A stretch of 15,739 bases of DNA from Bacilli bacterium (GTDB lineage Bacteria; Bacillota; Bacilli; Tumebacillales; JAQBPP01). A program made the position numbers and the translations under genes. Below are positions 13,837 through 15,739 of the stretch, piece after piece. The stretch lies in contig JAQBPP010000231.1 of assembly GCA_028287455.1 (NCBI GenBank), forward strand, positions 1-15,739, in the 5' to 3' direction. Numbering within the stretch: position 1 is the first letter of the stretch; each line of letters opens with the position of its first letter. A model generated the notes under the pieces. That model was not told where the DNA came from. It did not search any database and worked only from the letters and a program-made list of their open reading frames with translations.

Positions 13837-15681
13837 ATGTGTGGAATCGCAGGCTGGATTGATTGGGAAGCCGATTTGACTACGCAGCGCCCTATCCTGG
13901 AGGCAATGAGGGATACGTTAGCACAGCGCGGTCCAGACGATGCTGGAATTTGGACTTCTCGCAGTGCCGCTTTTGTCCATCGACGTTTGGTGGTGATTGA
14001 CCCCGCCGGCGGTACACAACCGATGGTCCGGCGGTATGGGGATCGAAACTATGTGATTGTGTATAACGGAGAACTTTATAATACAGCTGAATTGCGCCAG
14101 GACTTGGAACTGGCAGGACATACATTCAGAGGCCACTCCGATACTGAAGTTTTATTAGCGTCTTATGCACAGTGGGGGCCTTCATGTGTGGAACGATTTA
14201 ACGGGATTTTCGCGTTTTCCATTTGGGATGAATACAATCAAACCCTGTTTATGGCGCGCGACAGATTAGGGGTTAAGCCGCTTTTTTACACGCAAAATGG
14301 GGGCCGTTTCCTGTTCGGGTCGGAACTGAAGACGCTGCTTGCTCATCCTTCAGTTCAACCGGAAATTGATCTGGAGGGATTGTCGGAAATCTTTATCATC
14401 GGACCGGCCAGAACCCCTGGCCACGGAGTGTTCCGCGGCGTGGCCGAATTGAAGCCAGGTCACTGGCTGCTGCTGACCCGGCAAAAAATGCAAACCGCCC
14501 CTTATTGGACGTTGATTAGTGAACCTCACACAGATGATTTCGACACCACAGTGGAGCAAGTTCGCTTTCTCCTGCAAGATGCAATTACCCGGCAGCTGGT
14601 TTCCGATGTGCCCGTATGCACCATGCTGTCAGGCGGACTGGATTCCAGCGCCATCAGCGCTTTTGCAGCCATAGCGTTGACAGATCAACGACTTGGCACG
14701 CTAGAAACATACTCAGTGGATTATCTGGATAATGATATCCATTTTCACACCAACCAATTTCAGCCCAATTCGGACGCACCTTATGCCAAACTGATGACAG
14801 AGTTTCTGCAGTCAAATCATCACAAAGTCGAAATTGACACGCCCGAATTGGTTGAGGCATTGAAAACCGCCGTGGTGGCACGAGATCTGCCTGGGATGAC
14901 TGATGTCGACAGTTCCCTTTTGCTGTTCTGCAGGGCCATAAAACGTGACGCAACAGTGGCGTTGTCCGGGGAATGCGCTGACGAGGTATTCGGCGGCTAT
15001 CCCTGGTTTCATCGGGAGGAGTTGGTGAATGCCCCCACTTTCCCTTGGTCACGCATGACACATATACGTACCGGGGTGCTTTCCAAACAACTGCTGGCCC
15101 AAATGAATGCGGACGATTATTTGGCGGAACGTTATCAGCAAGCACTGGCAGAAGTCCCTGCGCTGCCTGGGGAAAATGCACATGACGCCCGCATGCGAGA
15201 GCTGTTTTATCTGAATCTAACCCGGTGGATGCCTGTGCTGTTGGATCGCAAAGATCGGATGAGCATGGCGGTTGGACTCGAAGTACGGGTACCCTTTTGT
15301 GACCACCGCATAGTGGATTACGTTTGGAATGTGCCGTGGTCAATGAAGAGCTGCGACGGCAGGGAAAAGGGGCTGCTGCGCCGCGCGCTCCAAGGTGTAT
15401 TGCCAGATGAGATCGTCGCACGTCGTAAAAGCCCCTATCCCAAAACGCATAATCCAGCTTACCTCTCCGCCTGCCGCAATTGGCTGCTGGAGATTCTCGA
15501 CGATCGTACGTCACCGCTGCTGCCGCTTGTGGACGAGGCTGCCATCCGGAAGCTGGCTCAAGACAGCCACACGAGCGTTGATCTGCCATGGTTTGGTCAG
15601 TTGATGAACCTGCCGCAGCTATTCGCATATCTGGCCCAAGTCGATACTTGGCTGCGGACTTACAAAGTAGTCATTCGTTAA
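13837..15681 (+). CDS. asnB: Asparagine synthase (glutamine-hydrolysing)
   Basis: This enzyme makes asparagine from aspartate, ATP and glutamine. The ATG is followed by TGT, giving the N-terminal nucleophile Cys2 (MCGIAGWIDW). The class II glutaminase domain (2 to about 190) includes HRRLVVIDP, YNGELYN and the GHSDTEVLL block. The synthetase domain carries the ATP pyrophosphatase loop SGGLDSS (265-271) and SGECADEVFGGYPWF (377-391), with LDRKDRMSMAVGLEVRVPF further on. The 614-residue length is complete; from memory it equals that of B. subtilis AsnO (YisO), so it may belong to that subgroup. The start has GAGGAGGG about 10 nt upstream. It seems to be a single gene with a structured leader, and no amino-acid operon partner is visible before the window ends. 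Confidence 0.95.
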   Translation: MCGIAGWIDWEADLTTQRPILEAMRDTLAQRGPDDAGIWTSRSAAFVHRRLVVIDPAGGTQPMVRRYGDRNYVIVYNGELYNTAELRQDLELAGHTFRGHSDTEVLLASYAQWGPSCVERFNGIFAFSIWDEYNQTLFMARDRLGVKPLFYTQNGGRFLFGSELKTLLAHPSVQPEIDLEGLSEIFIIGPARTPGHGVFRGVAELKPGHWLLLTRQKMQTAPYWTLISEPHTDDFDTTVEQVRFLLQDAITRQLVSDVPVCTMLSGGLDSSAISAFAAIALTDQRLGTLETYSVDYLDNDIHFHTNQFQPNSDAPYAKLMTEFLQSNHHKVEIDTPELVEALKTAVVARDLPGMTDVDSSLLLFCRAIKRDATVALSGECADEVFGGYPWFHREELVNAPTFPWSRMTHIRTGVLSKQLLAQMNADDYLAERYQQALAEVPALPGENAHDARMRELFYLNLTRWMPVLLDRKDRMSMAVGLEVRVPFCDHRIVDYVWNVPWSMKSCDGREKGLLRRALQGVLPDEIVARRKSPYPKTHNPAYLSACRNWLLEILDDRTSPLLPLVDEAAIRKLAQDSHTSVDLPWFGQLMNLPQLFAYLAQVDTWLRTYKVVIR

Positions 15682-15697
15682 CGGCACCTGGTTAACG
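15676..15697 (+). repeat. Short inverted repeat at the asnB stop codon
   Basis: CGTTAAC and GTTAACG (7-bp arms, 8-nt spacer) overlap the TAA stop. No T-tract follows, so termination is doubtful. The last 42 bases of the window show nothing else. Confidence 0.3.
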
Positions 15698-15739
15698 CAT
15701 TTGCAGTATGTACGACAGCGGGATCGCCAGGATGGAAGT

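Noticed and set aside
14654..15628. Long 324-codon open frame antisense to asnB
   Set aside because: It is a shadow of a high-GC-third-position gene; no domain or ribosome binding site, and asnB is clearly intact.

Overview
The window reads as chromosomal DNA of a Gram-positive bacterium of the Bacillales (Bacillota). The reasons are strong AGGAGG-type ribosome binding sites before nearly every gene, GTG and TTG starts, and a caa3-type cytochrome oxidase locus whose subunit II carries a fused cytochrome c domain. A member of the Alicyclobacillaceae or a relative is a guess; no rRNA or other decisive marker is present.

Positions 1-12088 hold a nearly unbroken minus-strand gene series, read right to left. 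It opens with an oxidase block: ctaC (subunit II plus cytochrome c), ctaD (subunit I, 'YS' or A2 type), ctaA (heme A synthase), ctaB (heme O synthase), a divergent five-helix subunit III-like protein, a 33-residue membrane peptide, and a Sco-type copper chaperone. These genes supply catalytic subunits, heme A and CuA assembly. A plausible promoter lies just upstream of ctaC. The series continues with a phosphate module (DUF47 regulator plus PiT permease), the nucleoside phosphorylase PpnP, proline synthesis (proA, proC, no proB in the window), purU, and an M32 metallocarboxypeptidase cut by the left edge. Gaps from DUF47 to purU are about 16-18 nt, suggesting co-transcription of functionally mixed genes.

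Upstream of ctaC is a minus-strand ThuA-like gene with a good rho-independent terminator. To its right lies a plus-strand gene for a 61-residue, very acidic protein of unknown function. A roughly 450-bp gene-free interval follows, and then a plus-strand asparagine synthetase.

That interval is the most interesting non-coding part. Read on the minus strand it contains two tandem stem-loop modules sharing the same 5' motif, followed by a hairpin with a T-tract: the look of an independent structured small RNA convergent with the acidic-protein gene. 6S RNA is one identity to test. No CRISPR, IS element, tRNA or defence system is visible. The main novelty candidates are this RNA, the 33-residue peptide, and sequence departures in ctaA, ctaD and the subunit III-like protein.
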